Part shown: positions 1 to 8,711 of the stretch, in pieces | Layout: every line of letters begins with the position of its first letter | Numbering within the stretch: the stretch's first letter is position 1 | Assembly: GCF_001418475.1 (NCBI RefSeq) | Contig: NZ_LIQX01000029.1 | Span: forward strand, 1-64,000 | Direction of reading: 5' to 3' | From: Streptomyces ossamyceticus | GTDB taxonomy: Bacteria; Actinomycetota; Actinomycetes; Streptomycetales; Streptomycetaceae | DNA: 64,000 nt | Position numbers and translations under genes: made by a program | The notes under the pieces: model-generated | What the model was told of the DNA's origin: nothing | Seen by the model: only the letters and a program-made list of their open reading frames with translations | The model's database searches: none

Positions 1-89
1 ACCGGGGCCGCCGCCAGGGCGAGGCACGGGCGCTGGCACAGCGGGAGACCGCGAAGACGCCGGCCGAGCCCGGCGCCGAAGAGGTCTGA
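1..89 (+). CDS. C-terminal end of an upstream gene (partial)
   Basis: An open frame enters the window and ends at a TGA at 87-89, 6 bases before the CbiQ-like start. Only about 28 residues are visible, a charged Arg/Ala/Glu-rich tail. Its position directly before a CbiQ/CbiO pair suggests it is the substrate-binding (CbiM/PDGLE-type) part of the same ECF transporter. That is inference from order only; nothing in the visible tail identifies it. Confidence 0.5.
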   Translation, partial: RGRRQGEARALAQRETAKTPAEPGAEEV

Positions 90-95
90 CGCCCC

Positions 96-845
96 GTGCT
101 GCCGATCGACGAGGCGGCGCACAGCAGTCGCTGGCGCCGCCGCCATCCCGTGGACAAGGCCGTGCTCGGGCTCGGCCTCACCGTGCTCGCGATCTCGCTG
201 CCGCCCTGGCCCGGCGCGGCCCTGGTCCTGCTGACGTCGCTGGTCGTGCTGCTGGGACCGGCCGGCGTGCCGCGTCGCCGGCTGTGGCGCGCCTACCGGG
301 TGCCGCTCGGGTTCTGTGTGACCGGGGCGCTGCCACTGCTCGTCCAGGTCGGCGGGCCCGACGGTTTCATGACCCTCGCCGAGGGTGGTCCGGTCCGTGC
401 GGCGGAGCTGCTGCTGCGGACCTCCGCCGCCTCCCTGGGCGTCCTGCTGTTCGCCTTCACCACCCCCATGTCGGATCTGCTGCCCCGGCTGGTGCGGGCC
501 GGGGTGCCCGCGCCGGTCGTGGACGTCGCCCTGGTGACGTACCGCATGAGCTTTTTGCTCCTGGACTCCGTACGTCGCATCCGTGAGGCGCAGGCGGCCC
601 GGCTGGGGCACACCACGCGGGCCGCCACCTGGCGGTCGCTCGCCGGGCTCGGCGCGACCGCGTTCGTGCGGGCCTTCGACCGGGCGGCGCGGCTCCAGAC
701 GGGGCTCGCCGGGCGGGGCTACGACGGGACCCTGCGTGTCCTGGTGCCCGAGGCGCGGGTCTCCGTCCGCTTCACCACGGTCAGTGTGGTCCTCCTCGCG
801 GCCGTGGCCGCTCTCACCTTCGTCCTGGAAAGGCCGCTGACATGA
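96..845 (+). CDS. ECF transporter transmembrane (T) component, CbiQ-like
   Basis: The 249-residue membrane protein has hydrophobic segments at roughly residues 25-60, 70-85, 105-130 and 225-245. The cytoplasmic stretch between them contains the Ala-Arg-rich coupling helices typical of CbiQ/EcfT, with ARLGHTTRAATWRSL near residue 170 and a second AARLQTGLAGRGY motif. Family members couple the ATPase to a substrate-binding subunit for cobalt, nickel or vitamin uptake. The start is GTG at 96. The stop overlaps the next ATG by 4 bases (ATGA, 842-845), which implies translational coupling with the ATPase. The actual substrate cannot be read from this subunit. Confidence 0.85.
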   Translation: MLPIDEAAHSSRWRRRHPVDKAVLGLGLTVLAISLPPWPGAALVLLTSLVVLLGPAGVPRRRLWRAYRVPLGFCVTGALPLLVQVGGPDGFMTLAEGGPVRAAELLLRTSAASLGVLLFAFTTPMSDLLPRLVRAGVPAPVVDVALVTYRMSFLLLDSVRRIREAQAARLGHTTRAATWRSLAGLGATAFVRAFDRAARLQTGLAGRGYDGTLRVLVPEARVSVRFTTVSVVLLAAVAALTFVLERPLT

Positions 846-1699
846 GCGAGCCCGTACTGGTCGCCCTGCGGGGCGTGTCCTTCGCGTACGAGGACGGCCC
901 TGCCGTGCTCAGCGATCTCGACTTCGAGGTACGGGAGGGCCGCGCGCTGGCCCTGCTGGGCCGCAACGGCAGCGGCAAGACGACGCTGATGCGGCTGCTC
1001 AGCGGCGGACTGCGGCCCCACTCGGGCGAGTTGACGGTCGAGGGTCGGACGGTGTCGTACGACCGCAAGGGCCTGACCGGGCTGCGGACGACCGTCCAGC
1101 TGGTGGTGCAGGACCCCGACGACCAGCTGTTCGCGGCGTCGGTCGCCCAGGACGTGTCGTTCGGGCCGCTGAACCTCGGGCTGCCCGACGACCAGGTGCG
1201 GGTACGGGTGGACGAGGCGCTCGCCGCGCTCGGTGTCTCCGCCCTCGCCGACCGGCCCACCCATCTGCTCTCCTACGGCCAGCGCAAGCGGACCGCGATC
1301 GCCGGCGCCGTGGCGATGCGGCCCCGGGTGCTGATCCTCGACGAGCCGACCGCGGGCCTCGACCCCGACGGGCAGGAACGACTGCTCGCCACCCTGGACG
1401 GGCTCCGCCGGTCCGGCACGACCGTGGTGATGGCCACCCACGACGTCGATCTGGCACTGCGGTGGGCCGACGACGCGGCGCTGCTCACCCCGGCCGGCGC
1501 GCGGACGGGCCCGGTGGCCGCGATGCTGGCCCGCACGGACCTCCTCGAACAGGCGGGGCTGCGCCTCCCCTGGGGCATCGCGGTCACCCGGCTCCTGCGC
1601 GAGCAGGGGCTGTTGACCGACGGGGCACCCGGTCCGCGCACCCCCGACGAGCTGGCCGCGCTGGTCGGTGCCGCTCCCCCGGTGCCGGCCGACGGCTGA
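842..1699 (+). CDS. ECF/cobalt-type ABC transporter ATP-binding protein, CbiO-like
   Basis: The 285-residue ABC ATPase shows Walker A GRNGSGKT at residues 40-47, a signature region LLSYGQ around 142-147 (LSYGQ replacing the canonical LSGGQ, common in CbiO/EcfA proteins), Walker B ending in D167-E168, and a switch histidine in the later ATHDVD motif. It powers the CbiQ-like permease encoded immediately upstream. The length is normal for CbiO. It is the last gene of the operon: a small hairpin follows, and the next gene is convergent. Confidence 0.88.
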   Translation: MSEPVLVALRGVSFAYEDGPAVLSDLDFEVREGRALALLGRNGSGKTTLMRLLSGGLRPHSGELTVEGRTVSYDRKGLTGLRTTVQLVVQDPDDQLFAASVAQDVSFGPLNLGLPDDQVRVRVDEALAALGVSALADRPTHLLSYGQRKRTAIAGAVAMRPRVLILDEPTAGLDPDGQERLLATLDGLRRSGTTVVMATHDVDLALRWADDAALLTPAGARTGPVAAMLARTDLLEQAGLRLPWGIAVTRLLREQGLLTDGAPGPRTPDELAALVGAAPPVPADG

Positions 1700-1720
1700 C
1701 CCCGGCCGCACAGCCGGGGT
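1699..1720. terminator. Short hairpin terminator between convergent genes
   Basis: ACCCCGGC (1699-1706) pairs with GCCGGGGT (1713-1720) around a 6-base loop, starting at the last base of the CbiO-like stop codon. There is no T tract, as usual in streptomycetes. It sits between CbiO and the convergent end of the fucose operon. Confidence 0.5.
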
Positions 1721-1741
1721 GGGAGCGTCGGCGCCGACGGG

Positions 1742-2835
1742 TCAGATCCGCAGGCCATAGGTGCGGACGGCGCAGCCCGCGAGGACGTCGTGGCGTTCGG
1801 CCGGGCTGAGCCCGGAGACCAGTGTCTCGGCCGTGGCCAGCACTTCGCGGTAGTCGGAGGCGAGCCGGCAGACGGGCCAGTCGGAGCCGAACATCAGCCG
1901 GTGGGGGCCGAACGCGTCCAGGACCGTGGCCGCGTACGGCTGGAGATCCGCGACCCGCCAGGTGCCCCGGTCGGCCTCGGTGACCAGACCGGAGAGCTTG
2001 CAGACGGTGTTAGGGGTCCTTTCACTATGAGCGTCCGATCAGGGCGCGTGGTCTGGTGCCGTGCATCGCAAGGCGCCGGAGCGCCCTCGTGGCGGGCCAC
2101 GTGGGCGTTTCGGCAACGCGGCGAGGTGCGGTGCCAGACCACGCGCCCCGGACGGGCATAGTGAAAGGACCCCTTAGGCAGGGCGGCCAGCCGCCGTATC
2201 TCCCCTGCCCACGGCTCCAGTCCACCGGAGGCGACGGGCGGTTTGGCCAGGTGGTCGAGGACGAAGGTGAGCCGGGGCAGCCGCCGGGCGGCCTCCACCG
2301 CGGCCGGGAGCTGGTGGGGTTTCACCAGCAGGTCGTGGACGAGGCCCGCGTCGGCGACGGCGGCCAGGCCGCGCAGCACGTCGGGGCGTGTCAGCCAGCG
2401 GGGGTCCGGTTCGCCCTGCACCTGGTGGCGGATGCCCACCAGGTGCTCACCGCCCGGCCCTTCGCGCAGCCCGTCGAGGGTGTCGGCGACCTCGGGCGAG
2501 GTGAGGTCGGTCCAGCCGACGACCCCGGCGACCAGGTCGCTCCCGGCGGCCAGGGCGAGGAACTCGGGGGTCTCCTCGGCCACGGTGACCGTCTGCACCA
2601 GCACGGTGGCGGTGACTCCGGCGGCACGCGCTTCCGGTTCCAGGTCCGCGAGAGAGAAGTCGCGACGCAGCAGGGCGAGTTCGGGATCGGTGATCCAGTC
2701 CTGGTCGCGGACGGCGAGGTCCCAGACATGGTGGTGGGCGTCGACGATCCCGACGCCCCGGCCCGTGCCCCCGCCGTCAACACCTGTGACCGTGGCGCCG
2801 ATACCCGAGGGCGTGCCGGTGTCCGTCCCGCTCAC
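1742..2835 (-). pseudogene. L-fucono-lactonase (amidohydrolase family 2), disrupted by a MITE
   Basis: From a GTG at 2835 the frame encodes an amidohydrolase_2 protein: Gly-rich N-terminus, IVDAHHHVWDLAV metal motif, then VWD/DLEPEA and FVLDHLAKP motifs. It is interrupted after RLAALP by a 161-bp inverted-repeat element plus a duplicated TTA (164 bp in all). Deleting element plus one TTA restores the frame exactly (930 bp, 309 residues). It then continues LPNTVCKLSGLVTEAD... and ends ...LMFGSDWPVCRLA...TYGLRI with the stop at 1742-1744. The family's conserved FGSDWP aspartate lies after the insertion, so the present product should be inactive: the frame runs through the element and stops at 1894. 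The start overlaps the mutarotase stop (GTGA). The intact enzyme would open the sugar lactone made by the upstream aldose dehydrogenase. Confidence 0.9.
2010..2176. mobile_element. 161-bp foldback MITE (IS5-like ends) with TTA target duplication
   Basis: The element spans 2013-2173 and is flanked by TTA at 2010-2012 and 2174-2176. The ends carry a perfect 17-bp inverted repeat (GGGGTCCTTTCACTATG). After a short imperfect stretch a second identical block follows (GGGCGCGTGGTCTGG). The homology continues, at lower identity, to a central palindrome CGTGGCGGGCCACG at 2088-2101, so the whole element can fold as one long hairpin. There is no room for a transposase. A 3-bp TNA duplication and GG-starting ends resemble the IS427-type branch of the IS5 family, which could mobilise it in trans; that assignment is inference. 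Confidence 0.85.
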
Positions 2836-3143
2836 AGTTCCCACACCACGGGCAGTGACGCGTCGGAGCCGTCCGCGGAGTAGTCGTGGACGACGTCCAG
2901 GAGGTCGGCCATGCGGGCCTGCCAGGCGATGTTGACGGGCAGCTTCTCCAGCTCCGCGATCATCGCCGGGTAGTCCTCGACCTCCAGGAGGTGGAAGAGG
3001 TCGGTGCGGCTGCGCCAGATGGTCCACGCGCTGACCCCGGCGGCGCGGATCGCGGCGGTCAGTTCCTCGGGCACCTCGCGGTGCGCCGCCTCGTACTCGG
3101 CGACGCGGTCGGCACGGACCTTGGTGTGCAGGGCGACCCTCAC
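2832..3143 (-). CDS. L-rhamnose/L-fucose mutarotase family protein
   Basis: The 103-residue product has the dimeric alpha/beta-barrel signature of the RhaM/FucU-like mutarotase family: VRADRVAEYEAAHREVPEELTAAIRAAGV, then the W-rich TIWRSRTDLFHLLEVEDYPAM. Such enzymes interconvert the anomers of 6-deoxyhexoses, feeding the pyranose dehydrogenase. The GTG start overlaps the stop of the aldo/keto reductase (GTGA), and its own stop overlaps the GTG of the disrupted lactonase. It is therefore the penultimate gene of a tightly coupled leftward operon. Fucose rather than rhamnose specificity is inferred from the neighbouring fuconate pathway. Confidence 0.85.
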   Translation of the reverse strand: MRVALHTKVRADRVAEYEAAHREVPEELTAAIRAAGVSAWTIWRSRTDLFHLLEVEDYPAMIAELEKLPVNIAWQARMADLLDVVHDYSADGSDASLPVVWEL

Positions 3144-4210
3144 GACGGCTCCTTCGGCGACGGGGATCCCTCGACGGGCGTGTCCAGCGGCGTCTCCGGG
3201 GGCGTCGTCCGGGGTGTGGGCACCGGGACGTCCGGGGCGAGCAGACCTTCCGCGCGCAGCTCGTCCCAGAGGGCGGCCGGCACGGGGGCCCTCAGCTGCT
3301 CCACCGTGTCGCGCACCTCGTCGGTGGAGCGGGCTCCGGTGAGGACGCTCGCGACCGCCGGGTGGCCGAGCGGGAAGTGGAGGGCGGCGGCGCGCAGGGG
3401 CACGCCGTGGCGTTCGGTGACCGCCTTGAGCCGGCGGGCCCGGTCGAGGACGGGCTCCGGGGCGGGCGCGTAGTCGTAGGTGGCGCCGGGGGCGGGATCG
3501 GTGAGGAGGCCCGAGTTGAGGACGCCGCCGATGAGGACGCTTCTGCCGCGGGCTGCGGCCTCGGGGAGCAGTTCGGTGAGGCCCTCCTGTTCGAGGAGGG
3601 TGTAGCGGCCGGCGAGGAGGACGACGTCGATGTCGGTCTCGCGCAGGAAACGGGCGGGGAGCGCGGACTGGTTCATGCCGACGCCGATCGCGCCGACGAC
3701 GCCTTCGCCGCGGAGGCGTTCCAGTGCGGGGTACGCCTCGTCGAGGGCCTGCTCGGCGTGGTCGTCGGGGTCGTGGAGGAGGACGATGTCCACCCGCTCC
3801 AGGCCCAGACGGTCCAGGCTCGCCTCGAGGGAGCGGCGGACGCCGTCGGCGCTGAAGTCCCAGACGCGGCGCAGGGTCGCGGGGACGGCGAAGCCGTTGG
3901 CCAGGTCGTCACCGTCACCAGCGCCGTCACCAGCGCCGTCGGCGGGCACGAGCAGGCGGCCGACCTTCGTGGAGACGGTGTAGGTGTCCCGGGGGCGGTC
4001 GCGCAGAGCCTCGCCGAGGCGACGTTCGGACAGGCCGAGGCCGTAGTGGGGTGCCGTGTCGAACGTACGGATCCCGGCGTCCCAGGCGGTGTCGATCGCT
4101 GCGGCGGCCTCCTCGTCGGTCACCGGGCGGTAGAGGTTGCCGATGCCGGCGGCGCCGTAGGACAGTTCGGTGACCTCGACGTCGGTGCGGCCGAGGGTCC
4201 TGGTCCTCAT
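3140..4210 (-). CDS. Aldo/keto reductase, probable L-fucose (aldose) 1-dehydrogenase
   Basis: The 356-residue AKR starts [13 protein letters not shown]. The catalytic tetrad is visible as D51 (TFDTAPHY), Y56, K82 (STKVG) and the histidine of VLLHDPDD. It resembles the D-threo-aldose/L-fucose dehydrogenases that oxidise the sugar to the 1,5-lactone with NAD(P)+. The open frame extends further upstream, but the ATG at 4210 overlaps the SDR stop (ATGA) and matches family N-termini. A Thr/Pro-rich tail at residues ~330-356 is unusual and may be unstructured. The product lactone is the substrate of the MITE-disrupted lactonase two genes downstream. Confidence 0.85.
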   Translation of the reverse strand: MRTRTLGRTDVEVTELSYGAAGIGNLYRPVTDEEAAAAIDTAWDAGIRTFDTAPHYGLGLSERRLGEALRDRPRDTYTVSTKVGRLLVPADGAGDGAGDGDDLANGFAVPATLRRVWDFSADGVRRSLEASLDRLGLERVDIVLLHDPDDHAEQALDEAYPALERLRGEGVVGAIGVGMNQSALPARFLRETDIDVVLLAGRYTLLEQEGLTELLPEAAARGRSVLIGGVLNSGLLTDPAPGATYDYAPAPEPVLDRARRLKAVTERHGVPLRAAALHFPLGHPAVASVLTGARSTDEVRDTVEQLRAPVPAALWDELRAEGLLAPDVPVPTPRTTPPETPLDTPVEGSPSPKEPS

Positions 4211-4962
4211 GAGGCCGCCGGTCGGAGCCGGAGTCCCTGCATGCCGCCGTCGACGGCGAGGGAGGTGCCGGTGACGGAGGCCGCGGCGGGGCTCGCCAGA
4301 TAGGCGATGGCGGCGGCGACCTCGTCGGGGGTGACGAGGCGTCCCATGGGCTGGCGGGCGTTGAGGGCGGCGCGCTCGGCGTCCGGGTCGTCGGCCGCGT
4401 CGAGGAGCCGGCCGACCCAGGGGGTGTCGGCGGTGCCGGGGTTCACGCAGTTGACGCGGATGCCCTCGCGGACGTGGTCGGCGGCCATGGCGAGGGTCAG
4501 GGAGAGGACCGCGCCCTTGCTGGCGCAGTACAGGGCGCGCTGCGGCAGCCCGGCGGTGGCGCCGATGGAGCAGGTGTTCACGATGGCCGCGTGGTCCGAG
4601 TTCCGCAGGTGCGGCAGGGCGGCGCGGCTGGTGCGCACGATGCCGAGGACGTTGACGTCGAGGACCTGGTGCCACTGTTCGTCGGGGTTGTCCTCGACGG
4701 TGCCGATGGCGCCGACGCCGGCGTTGTTGACGAGGATGTCCAGACCGCCGAGGTGTTCGACGGCGTCGCCCACGGCGGCTCGTACGGAGGCGTCGTCCGT
4801 GACGTCCGCCTTGAGGGCCAGCAGCGGCGGCGGGACGTCGGAGGGGTTCAGGTCGAACACGGCGACCCCGGCGCCCCGCGCGGCCAGCAGCCGGGCCGTG
4901 GCCAGTCCGATCCCGGACGCGCCACCCGTGACGATCGCGCGCAGCCCTGTCAGATCCGTCAT
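4207..4962 (-). CDS. SDR oxidoreductase, probable 2-keto-3-deoxy-L-fuconate dehydrogenase
   Basis: The 251-residue classical short-chain dehydrogenase shows the cofactor motif TGGASGIG at 12-19, NNAG at 79-82, and catalytic S132, Y145 and K149 (YCASK). D37 after the second beta strand (VAVFDLN) favours NAD+. In the non-phosphorylative L-fucose pathway such an enzyme oxidises 2-keto-3-deoxy-fuconate to the 2,4-diketo acid that the FAH-type hydrolase cleaves. Start and stop are both shared in 4-base overlaps with the dehydratase and the aldo/keto reductase. Substrate assignment rests on operon context. Confidence 0.85.
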   Translation of the reverse strand: MTDLTGLRAIVTGGASGIGLATARLLAARGAGVAVFDLNPSDVPPPLLALKADVTDDASVRAAVGDAVEHLGGLDILVNNAGVGAIGTVEDNPDEQWHQVLDVNVLGIVRTSRAALPHLRNSDHAAIVNTCSIGATAGLPQRALYCASKGAVLSLTLAMAADHVREGIRVNCVNPGTADTPWVGRLLDAADDPDAERAALNARQPMGRLVTPDEVAAAIAYLASPAAASVTGTSLAVDGGMQGLRLRPAAS

Positions 4963-6311
4963 GCGACTTCCTCCCGTCCAGCGAGGTCGGCGGCCCAGAA
5001 CGTGCCGTCGGGGTAACGGTATTCGGCGAGCGACCCGGGGTGCATGGTGGCGGAGAAACCGGGGGTGCGGGGTGCGAGGTAGTGGCCCTCGCGCAGCACG
5101 ACCGGGTCGGTGAAGTGCTCGTGGAGGTGGTCGACGTACTCGATGACCCGGTCGTCGGTGGTGCCGGAGAGGGCCAGGTAGTCGAACATCGACAGGTGCT
5201 GGACCAGTTCGCACAGGCCGACCCCGCCGGCGTGCGGGCAGACCGGTACGCCGAACTTCGCGGCGAGCAGCAGGATCGCGAGGTTCTCGTTGACGCCGCC
5301 GACGCGTGCGGCGTCGATCTGGAGGACGTCGATGGCGCCCGCTTGGAGGAGCTGCTTGAACACGATGCGGTTCTGGACGTGTTCGCCGGTGGCGACCTTC
5401 ACGGGGGCGACGCCCTCGCGGACGGCGGCGTGGCCGAGGATGTCGTCGGGGCTGGTGGGTTCCTCGATCCAGTAGGGGTCGAACTCGGCGAGGGCGCGGG
5501 TCCATTCGACGGCCTCGCCGATGTTCCAGCGCTGGTTGGCGTCGATGGCGATGCGGACCTGGGATCCGACGGCGGCGCGTGCGGTGCGCATCCGGCGGAC
5601 GTCGTCGGCGAGGTCGGCGCCGACCTTGAGCTTGATCTGGGTGAAGCCGTCGGCGACGGCCTGTTCGGCGAGCCGGGTGAGCTTGTCGTCGGGGTAGCCG
5701 AGCCAGCCCGGTGAGGTGGTGTAGCCGGGGTAGCCGCGCTCCAGCAGTGCCGCCTCGCGCTCGGCGAGCCCGGTCCTGCCGTCGCGGAGCATACGGAGGG
5801 CGTCCTCGGGGGTGAGGGTGTCGGCGATGTAGCGGAAGTCGATCTGGGAGACCAGCCACTCGGGGTCGGCGTGGGCGAGCAGTCGCCACAGCGGCTGGCC
5901 CTGCCGCTTGGCGGCCAGGTCCCACACGGCGTTGACCACGGCGCCGATCGCCATGTGCATCACGCCCTTCTCGGGGCCGAGCCAGCGCAGCTGGCTGTCG
6001 CCGATCAGGTCGCGGTTGAGGGAGCCGGGGTCGGCGCACAGCGCGTCCACCGAGCGGCCCAGGAGGTGGGGGCGGAGGGCGCCGACGGCGGCGACCTGGA
6101 CGTCGTTGCCGCGGCCGATGGTGAACGTGAAGCCGTGGCCTTCGAGCCCGTCGCCGGCGTCGGTGCGCAGCACGACGTAGGCGGCGGAGTAGTCGGGATC
6201 CGGGTTCATGGCGTCGGACCCGTCCAGCTCCCGTGAGGTGGGGAACCGGATGTCGTAGGTGTCGACCGCGGTGATCCGGGCGGGGGTTGCAGTCAAGGGG
6301 GTGCCTTTCAC
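4959..6311 (-). CDS. L-fuconate dehydratase (enolase superfamily)
   Basis: The 450-residue product belongs to the mandelate racemase/enolase group. Visible motifs are [26 protein letters not shown] (typical of L-fuconate dehydratases), the KLKVG lysine pair, metal ligands in [19 protein letters not shown] and ATGEHVQNR, and [15 protein letters not shown] near the C-terminus. It dehydrates L-fuconate to 2-keto-3-deoxy-L-fuconate. GTG at 6311 is chosen because it overlaps the FAH stop as GTGA, the rule throughout this operon; a TTG five codons later is possible. The length is close to characterised fuconate dehydratases (about 440). Confidence 0.92.
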   Translation of the reverse strand: MKGTPLTATPARITAVDTYDIRFPTSRELDGSDAMNPDPDYSAAYVVLRTDAGDGLEGHGFTFTIGRGNDVQVAAVGALRPHLLGRSVDALCADPGSLNRDLIGDSQLRWLGPEKGVMHMAIGAVVNAVWDLAAKRQGQPLWRLLAHADPEWLVSQIDFRYIADTLTPEDALRMLRDGRTGLAEREAALLERGYPGYTTSPGWLGYPDDKLTRLAEQAVADGFTQIKLKVGADLADDVRRMRTARAAVGSQVRIAIDANQRWNIGEAVEWTRALAEFDPYWIEEPTSPDDILGHAAVREGVAPVKVATGEHVQNRIVFKQLLQAGAIDVLQIDAARVGGVNENLAILLLAAKFGVPVCPHAGGVGLCELVQHLSMFDYLALSGTTDDRVIEYVDHLHEHFTDPVVLREGHYLAPRTPGFSATMHPGSLAEYRYPDGTFWAADLAGREEVA

Positions 6312-7159
6312 GCTTGGCCGAAGGTCTGGCGCTGGCCTCCGAGCCCGTCGATCTCCAGCTCGACGGTGTCGCCGGCGCGGAGATAGGGGGTTCCGGGCAG
6401 GCCGAGGGCCACGCCCGCGGGCGTCCCGGTGTTGATCACGTCGCCCGGCTCCAGGACCATGTACCGGCTGAGGTAGGCCACGACCTGGTGGACCGGGAAG
6501 ATCATGTCGCGGGTGTGGCCGTGCTGGCGCTTGACGCCGTTGACGCTCAGGCGCAGCTCCAGGTCCTGCGGGTCGTCGATCTCGTCGGCGGTGACCAGCC
6601 AGGGCCCCAGCGGGTTGAAGGTCTCGCAGGACTTGCCGAGGTCCCACTGGGACGAGTAGTCGAGCTGGAACTCGCGTTCGGAGACGTCGTGGCTGACCGC
6701 GTAGCCCGCGATCACCCCGGCCGCCTCGTCGGGGCCCTCCAGATAGCGGGCGCGGCGGCCGATCACGACGGCGAGCTCGACCTCCCAGTCGGTCTTCACC
6801 GAGCCGCGCGGGACGAGCACCTCGTCGTAGGGGCCAACGACCGTGCCCGGGTCCTTCATGAAGACGACGGGGCGTTCGGGGATCGCGGCCCCGGTCTCGG
6901 CGGCGTGGTCACGGTAGTTGAGGCCCACGCAGACGATCTTGCCGGGGCGGGCGACGGGGGCGCCGATCCGCAGGCCGCCGGGGTCGAGTTCGGGCAGCCC
7001 GCCCGCTTCGAGGGCGGCGCGGGCCCGCTCGACGCCGCCGGAGCAGAGGAAGGCGCCGTCGATGTCGGCGGTCACGGCGGACAGGTCCCGGATCCGGCCG
7101 TCATCCGTGCGGACCGCGGGGCGCTCCTCGCCGGGGGCGCCTACGCGTAGCAGTTTCAC
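6308..7159 (-). CDS. Fumarylacetoacetate hydrolase family, probable 2,4-diketo-3-deoxy-L-fuconate hydrolase
   Basis: The 283-residue FAH-family protein is the first gene of the leftward operon. It has the [35 protein letters not shown] core, acidic metal-binding residues in the [11 protein letters not shown] and [11 protein letters not shown] motifs, and [10 protein letters not shown] at the end. In the fucose pathway this family cleaves the 2,4-diketo acid to pyruvate plus L-lactate. The start is GTG at 7159. A 447-base region separates it from the divergent transporter genes, which form the uptake side of the same pathway. Confidence 0.87.
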   Translation of the reverse strand: MKLLRVGAPGEERPAVRTDDGRIRDLSAVTADIDGAFLCSGGVERARAALEAGGLPELDPGGLRIGAPVARPGKIVCVGLNYRDHAAETGAAIPERPVVFMKDPGTVVGPYDEVLVPRGSVKTDWEVELAVVIGRRARYLEGPDEAAGVIAGYAVSHDVSEREFQLDYSSQWDLGKSCETFNPLGPWLVTADEIDDPQDLELRLSVNGVKRQHGHTRDMIFPVHQVVAYLSRYMVLEPGDVINTGTPAGVALGLPGTPYLRAGDTVELEIDGLGGQRQTFGQA

Positions 7160-7606
7160 TGAGCAGTTCCCTTGCCATAGGAGATTCGAAGATCAGGAGA
7201 TCAGGAGATCAGGAGTCATCGGAGGAATGGCGCACCGTGACTGTAGAGGCCGAACGGCGGGCTGACAACGTATTCCTCGGATGTATATGTCGGATGCAGT
7301 CGCTCCCCGCAGGTCAAAGGTCCTTCATGGACGAAATAGTCCTGCGGCCACTGAGGATGGCCGTCCGACCGCCGACGGAAATCACTGCGAACAACCTCTT
7401 GTCAGTGCCCGCAACGCCGTCGTAACGTCCTCGTCGTCCGAGATACATCGGAGGAATCGTTCCGCGGATTCCCATGGATTCCCATGGCGTAGTGGCTGCT
7501 CGAACTCCGCTGCTCGTACACCGGTTGACCCTCCCCCCTCCCCTCCCATCGGTCCGCGCATGCCCTCAGGCGGCTCCCCCGTCCTGGCTAAGGAGAGAAC
7601 CCGGCC
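7160..7606. promoter_or_regulatory. Divergent control region of the fucose catabolic and transport operons
   Basis: There is no convincing gene here. The region holds three tandem AGATCAGG units (7190-7213), a direct repeat TCGGATG at 7277-7283 and 7290-7296 spanning TCGGATGTATATGTCGGATG, and a related reverse-orientation element CCGAGATACATCGG near 7437-7450. CATCGGAGGAAT also occurs twice (from 7217 and from 7446). These shared GATGTAT/TCGG words are plausible binding sites for the co-encoded GntR regulator, but no family consensus is matched. A Shine-Dalgarno AAGGAGAG precedes the binding-protein gene. Confidence 0.45.
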
Positions 7607-8659
7607 ATGAAGTTCGCTCGCACCCGCTCCACCGCCGTAGCGGCCTGCGCCGTCGCTGCCCTCGGTCTGCTCACCGCGTGCAACCGCGACAGCTCCTCCG
7701 GCTCGGCGGGCTCGGGCGGTGACAAGCCCGCCATCGGCATCGACCTGCCGCGGTCCGACACGGACTTCTGGAACTCCTACGCGGACTACATGAAGAAGGA
7801 CATCAAGACCGAGGGCGTCAACGCCCTGCCGCTCAGCAACTCGCAGAACGACGTCACCAAGCTCGTCGCCAACGTGCAGGTCTTCCAGAACACCGGTGCC
7901 AAGGCCGTCGTCATGGCTCCCCAGGACACCGGCGCCATCGCCTCCACCCTCGACACCCTCGCGTCGAAGAAGATCCCGGTGATCAGCGTCGACACCCGCC
8001 CCGACAAGGGCGACGTCTACATGGTGGTCCGCGCCGACAACCGCGCGTACGGCACCAAGGCGTGCGAGTTCCTCGGCGAGCGGCTCGGCGGCAAGGGCAA
8101 GGTCGCCGAGTTCCAGGGCTCCCTGGACTCCATCAACGGCCGCGACCGCTCCGAGGCCTTCGCCGCCTGCATGAAGGAGAAGTTCCCGAAGATCAAGGTC
8201 TTCGAGTTGCCCACCGACTGGAAGGGCGACGTGGCCTCCGCCAAGCTGCAGAGCCTGCTCGCCCAGCACCCCGACCTGAACGGCATCTACATGCAGGCCG
8301 GCGGTGCCTTCCTCCAGCCCACCCTGGCCCTGCTGGAGCAGAAGGGCCTGCTGAAGCCGGCCGGGCAGAAGGGGCACATCGCGATCGTCTCCAACGACGG
8401 CATCCCGCAGGAGTTCGACGCCATCCGCAAGGGCCAGATCGACGCCACCGTCTCCCAGCCCGCCGACCTCTACGCCAAGTACGCGCTGTACTACGCCAAG
8501 GCGGCCGCCGAGGGCAAGACCTTCGAGCCGGGCCCGACCGACCACGACTCCACCATCATCAAGATCCCGGGCGGGCTGGAGGACCAGCTGCCCGCCCCGC
8601 TGGTGACCAAGGACAACGTGGACGACAAGACCCTCTGGGGCAACACCGTCGGCTCGTGA
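7607..8659 (+). CDS. Sugar ABC transporter substrate-binding lipoprotein
   Basis: The 350-residue protein has a lipoprotein signal: positive MKFARTR, hydrophobic core and lipobox LLTAC with C25 as the lipidated residue, then a Ser/Gly linker. The mature part is a LacI-like periplasmic binding fold (peripla_BP_4): IGIDLPRSDTDFWNSY, VMAPQDTGAIA, SVDTRPDKGDVYMVV and GIYMQAGGAF motifs. It delivers sugar, here presumably L-fucose or a related 6-deoxyhexose, to the ATPase and permease encoded next. An AAGGAGAG ribosome site precedes the ATG. Specificity is inferred from the divergent fucose catabolic operon. Confidence 0.88.
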   Translation: MKFARTRSTAVAACAVAALGLLTACNRDSSSGSAGSGGDKPAIGIDLPRSDTDFWNSYADYMKKDIKTEGVNALPLSNSQNDVTKLVANVQVFQNTGAKAVVMAPQDTGAIASTLDTLASKKIPVISVDTRPDKGDVYMVVRADNRAYGTKACEFLGERLGGKGKVAEFQGSLDSINGRDRSEAFAACMKEKFPKIKVFELPTDWKGDVASAKLQSLLAQHPDLNGIYMQAGGAFLQPTLALLEQKGLLKPAGQKGHIAIVSNDGIPQEFDAIRKGQIDATVSQPADLYAKYALYYAKAAAEGKTFEPGPTDHDSTIIKIPGGLEDQLPAPLVTKDNVDDKTLWGNTVGS

Positions 8660-8711
8660 CCGGCCCGATCGGCGACCTCTCGTACGCACCCGACGAAGGA
8701 CGGTACTGACC

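Noticed and set aside
719-1711. Long leftward open frame opposite cbiO
   Set aside because: It mirrors the high-GC coding strand of a clear ABC ATPase, is Arg/Gly/Gln-rich with no family motifs, and is a shadow.
6296-6311. GGGGGTGCCTTTCAC resembling the MITE end
   Set aside because: The match is short, there is no partner repeat or duplication, and it is the ribosome site/overlap of two operon genes.
7237-7425. 62-codon frame in the fucose control region
   Set aside because: No ribosome site, poor GC at third positions and overlap with likely operators; judged non-coding.
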